Below the pieces are notes generated by a model. The model saw nothing but the letters and a program-made list of their open reading frames with translations, was not told where the DNA came from and did not search any database. From positions 1 through 8,476 of the forward strand of contig DAHVPA010000072.1 of assembly GCA_027318525.1 (NCBI GenBank): a stretch of DNA of 8,476 nucleotides. The letters are read 5' to 3'. The position numbers and the translations under genes were made by a program. This DNA comes from Candidatus Cloacimonadota bacterium. Lineage in GTDB: Bacteria > Cloacimonadota > Cloacimonadia > Cloacimonadales > Cloacimonadaceae. Positions 5,751 through 8,476 of this stretch are shown here, piece by piece. Each line of letters opens with the position of its first letter. Positions within the stretch are counted from its first letter, which is position 1.

Positions 5751-5780
5751 TTTACTTTTAATCATTTCGCATTTTACAAT
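5751..5780 (+). promoter_or_regulatory. Candidate proximal promoter of the large exported protein
   Basis: TTTACT (5751-5756, four of six) is followed after 18 bases by TACAAT (5775-5780, five of six) in an A/T-rich stretch. Transcription would start near 5787, leaving a very short leader of about 18 bases with the AAGGAG ribosome binding site (5794-5799). It competes with the distal candidate at 5616-5647. Confidence 0.4.
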
Positions 5781-5804
5781 ACAACCAACAAACAAGGAGT
5801 ATCC

Positions 5805-8476
5805 ATGAGAGCCAAGATCTTACATGCCTTTGTTTTGTGTGTAGTTCTATGCCTCAGCCTGCCGCTTTCGGCAGTCTTGGCGGATTACACGTTTAGCGCC
5901 TCCAACACGACCTATACGGAAATAACCGGAGGCACTGTATTTGGTACCGAAACATCTGATGACCAGCGCTTTGTCGACCCGACCATTCCGGCGGGTGGAA
6001 CCGTAAACACGGGTGTCGGTCTTCCCATCGGGTTTAATTTCACATTCAATGATTATGTCTTTGACGTAATCGCCATCAACAATAACGGCTGGATATCCTT
6101 CGGTCAGTCAGCCCTGGGAACAGGTGCTGTCAACATCACCTCCAGCAGTTCCTACACTCCCATTCAGTCGACTTCGGTCATCACGCCGGCTCAGCTCGCA
6201 AATCGCGTGGTAGCTTTTGCACGTGACCTGCAGTCACAGACCGGAGCCAGCCTCAGGCTGGAAACCATTGGCACCGCACCCAACCGGGTCTGCGTCGTCC
6301 AGTGGAAAAACTACAAACGTTACAGCACCACAGGCACAGGCGATATCCTCAATTTCCAGATTCGCCTTTATGAAACTACCAATAAAGTCCAAATCGCCTA
6401 TGGCGCTTTCACAGCCGGCACCACCACCTCAAGCACGGTGCAGGTTGGAATGAGAGGTGCGGACGTTACTGATTTTGCCAACCGCACCACCACCACAGAT
6501 TGGACTCTGACCTCAGCCGGAGCGGTCAATACAGCCACCTGTACATTTGTGCAGGGCGTGATTCCTCCCAACGGTTTAATCTTTGATTATAATGCACCGG
6601 TGCCTGCCACCAACGATTTGCAGGCGATGACAGTAACGGGCAGCATCTTCCCCTCCGTGGGAGCAGCATCCAACTATACGGTAACAGTTCGCAACAGAGG
6701 TTCCAACCAGCAGACCAACTATCAGGTCAAGCTGATGCAGGGAACCACCGAAATCGCTACTGTAGCGGGTCCCACCATCGCTCCCATGCAACTGGCGGAT
6801 GTTGTAATTCCCTGGACTCCAACCACTACCGGTGAAACAGCTTTGACAGGTATGGTGGTTTTGGCTGGGGACGAAAACACCCTCAATGACATATCGTCAC
6901 CCCTGTCGGTTAATGTTTATCCGGCGGGCACGCTGGTCACCGTAATCGGGACCGGCACCTCGGCTGCCGCTTATCCTTTTTATACCACCTATGGCTATGC
7001 CAGGCATGCAACTTTATACACAGCGGCAGAACTGACTCAGCCCGGGCTCATCTCAGGAGTTATGTGGAAAGTCGTGGCTCAATACGGCAACGTAATTCCC
7101 TATAGAATCCTGCTCAAAAACACCACTGCCACAGCCCTGATTGCAGAACCCTGGGCAACAACCATCACCGACGCCCAGGAATGCGTATCAGACACCGTAA
7201 CCATCGACCAGCTTGGCTGGAAGTATTTCCCCTTTACCACTCCTTACTTCTATTCGGGAGATAACCTGATGGTCATGGTGGAAGCCAATTATGGCGGCAC
7301 TGGCACCTCTTCGAATCAGACCTTCAATTACACTGCCGGCACCACAGGCAGCGCTCACTATTGGGGAACAGACACCAATCCTCCCACCACCAACGGAACT
7401 TTGACTGCCAATAAACCCAATATCGGCATAACGTTCCAGATGGGTGGAATGGGTTCACTGGCAGGAACTGTAACCTCCGGCGGCAATCCGCTGGATGGCG
7501 CTACAGTTACAATCCTGACCACGCCTTTTACCCAGCTCACAGGTGCAGCAGGAACCTATAACTTCCCCTTTGTCTCACCCGGAACTTATCAGGTAACCTG
7601 CAGCAAACTGGGTTATATGACTCAAACGCAGGAAGCTGTAATCACAGTCAGCAATACCACCACCCTGAACTTCGCCATGGAGGCTTCCGCCCAGGTGAAC
7701 GTTACAGGCACAGTGGTGGGCAGCGATGCGCCGACGGTCGGGCTTGCCAATGCCACAATCGACCTGGATGGACCGATTGACTATACAGCCACTACCAATG
7801 CTTCAGGTCAGTTCACGATAACCGGAGTGCTTGCCGGCAACACATATAATTATGTGATTGCCAGACAGGGCTACCAAAATGCTACAGGATCCATCACGGT
7901 GGGTGCTTCCAATTATAACATGGGAACCGTTACGTTGAACGAGATTGCCATACAGCCTGGCGGTGTTACAGCCACGCTGAATAACGAAGCAACTGCTGTG
8001 AATATCACCTGGAGAACTCCCGGTGCAGGCAGCGCTAACGTAGACAACTTTGATGTCACTGATGGCGGCTGGGTCCCGACTTCCAGCTGGAGCAATCCTT
8101 TGGGAGACTGGCAATGGACAGCCAACTACAACCCGGCTGTTTACACAGATATAGACACATACGTCGATGTCCCGCCCACCTCCGCCCATTCAGGCACAGG
8201 AATGTGGGGAACCGTTATCCAGGGCGGATATACCAATGCAACCGGTTGGTCGTATCTGCGCAAAACCTTTAACCTGAGCGGAATCTCTGACCCCGTCATC
8301 AACCTCTGGCACTATATGGACGGATATAACACCTGGGATTATGGTTTGATCAAAGTAAACGGCAACACTGTCTGGGGAACGAGTGCATCCGCAGAGTTTA
8401 TGCCCTGGCAGGTGCTCAATGTCGATTTGACAGCGTATGCCAACCAATCCAATGTGGAAATCAGTTTTGAATGGTA
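5805..8476 (+). CDS. Large exported multidomain surface protein (partial, 3' end outside window)
   Basis: The frame stays open for 890 codons to the window edge. AAGGAG (5794-5799) lies 5 bases before the ATG. A signal peptide (residues 1-26, ending LSAVLA before DYTF) indicates export. Domains judged by eye: about 28-255, a beta-sandwich with the GFNFTFNDYVFDVIAINNNG motif seen in Bacteroidota/Cloacimonadota surface proteins; 264-375, a CARDB-like Ig fold (ATNDLQAMTVTG to SVNVYPAG); 376-547, a second beta domain (YPFYTTYGYARHATLYTAAE); 548-627 and 629-715, two carboxypeptidase-regulatory-like folds (GTVTSGGNPLDGATVTI and GTVVGSDAPTVGLANATIDL); about 718-740, the start of an FN3-like fold; 741-890, a MAM-like or choice-of-anchor-J-like domain (DNFDVTDGGW). 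The composition is rich in Thr, Gly, Asn and Ala with few Cys. No catalytic domain is visible so far. Likely a cell-surface or secreted adhesin or binding protein; a C-terminal type IX sorting domain is expected but lies outside the window. Confidence 0.9.
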   Translation, partial: MRAKILHAFVLCVVLCLSLPLSAVLADYTFSASNTTYTEITGGTVFGTETSDDQRFVDPTIPAGGTVNTGVGLPIGFNFTFNDYVFDVIAINNNGWISFGQSALGTGAVNITSSSSYTPIQSTSVITPAQLANRVVAFARDLQSQTGASLRLETIGTAPNRVCVVQWKNYKRYSTTGTGDILNFQIRLYETTNKVQIAYGAFTAGTTTSSTVQVGMRGADVTDFANRTTTTDWTLTSAGAVNTATCTFVQGVIPPNGLIFDYNAPVPATNDLQAMTVTGSIFPSVGAASNYTVTVRNRGSNQQTNYQVKLMQGTTEIATVAGPTIAPMQLADVVIPWTPTTTGETALTGMVVLAGDENTLNDISSPLSVNVYPAGTLVTVIGTGTSAAAYPFYTTYGYARHATLYTAAELTQPGLISGVMWKVVAQYGNVIPYRILLKNTTATALIAEPWATTITDAQECVSDTVTIDQLGWKYFPFTTPYFYSGDNLMVMVEANYGGTGTSSNQTFNYTAGTTGSAHYWGTDTNPPTTNGTLTANKPNIGITFQMGGMGSLAGTVTSGGNPLDGATVTILTTPFTQLTGAAGTYNFPFVSPGTYQVTCSKLGYMTQTQEAVITVSNTTTLNFAMEASAQVNVTGTVVGSDAPTVGLANATIDLDGPIDYTATTNASGQFTITGVLAGNTYNYVIARQGYQNATGSITVGASNYNMGTVTLNEIAIQPGGVTATLNNEATAVNITWRTPGAGSANVDNFDVTDGGWVPTSSWSNPLGDWQWTANYNPAVYTDIDTYVDVPPTSAHSGTGMWGTVIQGGYTNATGWSYLRKTFNLSGISDPVINLWHYMDGYNTWDYGLIKVNGNTVWGTSASAEFMPWQVLNVDLTAYANQSNVEISFEW

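Overview
The window looks like a bacterial chromosome segment from the Candidatus Cloacimonadota / Bacteroidota / Fibrobacterota part of the tree. My first guess is Cloacimonadota, from the style of the genes rather than any marker. The clues are a PorX-type response regulator (REC plus PglZ), a very long exported protein built from beta-sandwich and carboxypeptidase-regulatory-like domains, short exported orphan proteins, and gene-poor spacers full of small palindromes. Shine-Dalgarno sites of the AGGAG type precede most genes. There are no RNA genes, CRISPR arrays, transposases or phage genes.

Layout. Bases 3-83 are probably the last 26 codons of an upstream gene. Bases 84-728 are non-coding: the first part (about 104-318) is a mosaic of short palindromic boxes, several occurring twice, and the rest is AT-richer and featureless. 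A minus-strand gene (794-1636) encodes an unrecognised exported 280-residue protein and ends at a clear terminator (729-766). A divergent spacer (1637-1942) holds candidate promoters for both directions and a 9-bp inverted repeat around the rightward -10 box. Rightward, an exported MORN-repeat protein (1943-2440) overlaps panB (2433-3260), the ketopantoate hydroxymethyltransferase of pantothenate/CoA synthesis. After a 105-bp gap, a helical, possibly helix-turn-helix protein (3366-3995) overlaps by 4 bases a PorX-like REC-PglZ response regulator (3992-5554). This pair ends at a strong intrinsic terminator (5577-5615). A 190-base leader with two candidate promoters, a tandem 11-mer and a G/C-rich hairpin precedes a large exported multidomain protein (5805 to the window end, incomplete).

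How the parts may work together. The best candidate for an underdescribed system is the two-gene module 3366-5554. The response regulator has a phosphorylatable receiver and an intact-looking alkaline-phosphatase-fold active site but no DNA-binding domain. Its translationally coupled partner looks as if it could supply one. In Bacteroidota, PorX controls the type IX secretion system, and the next gene downstream encodes the kind of large surface protein that system exports. The functional link here is inference, because no secretion component and no C-terminal sorting domain lies in the window.
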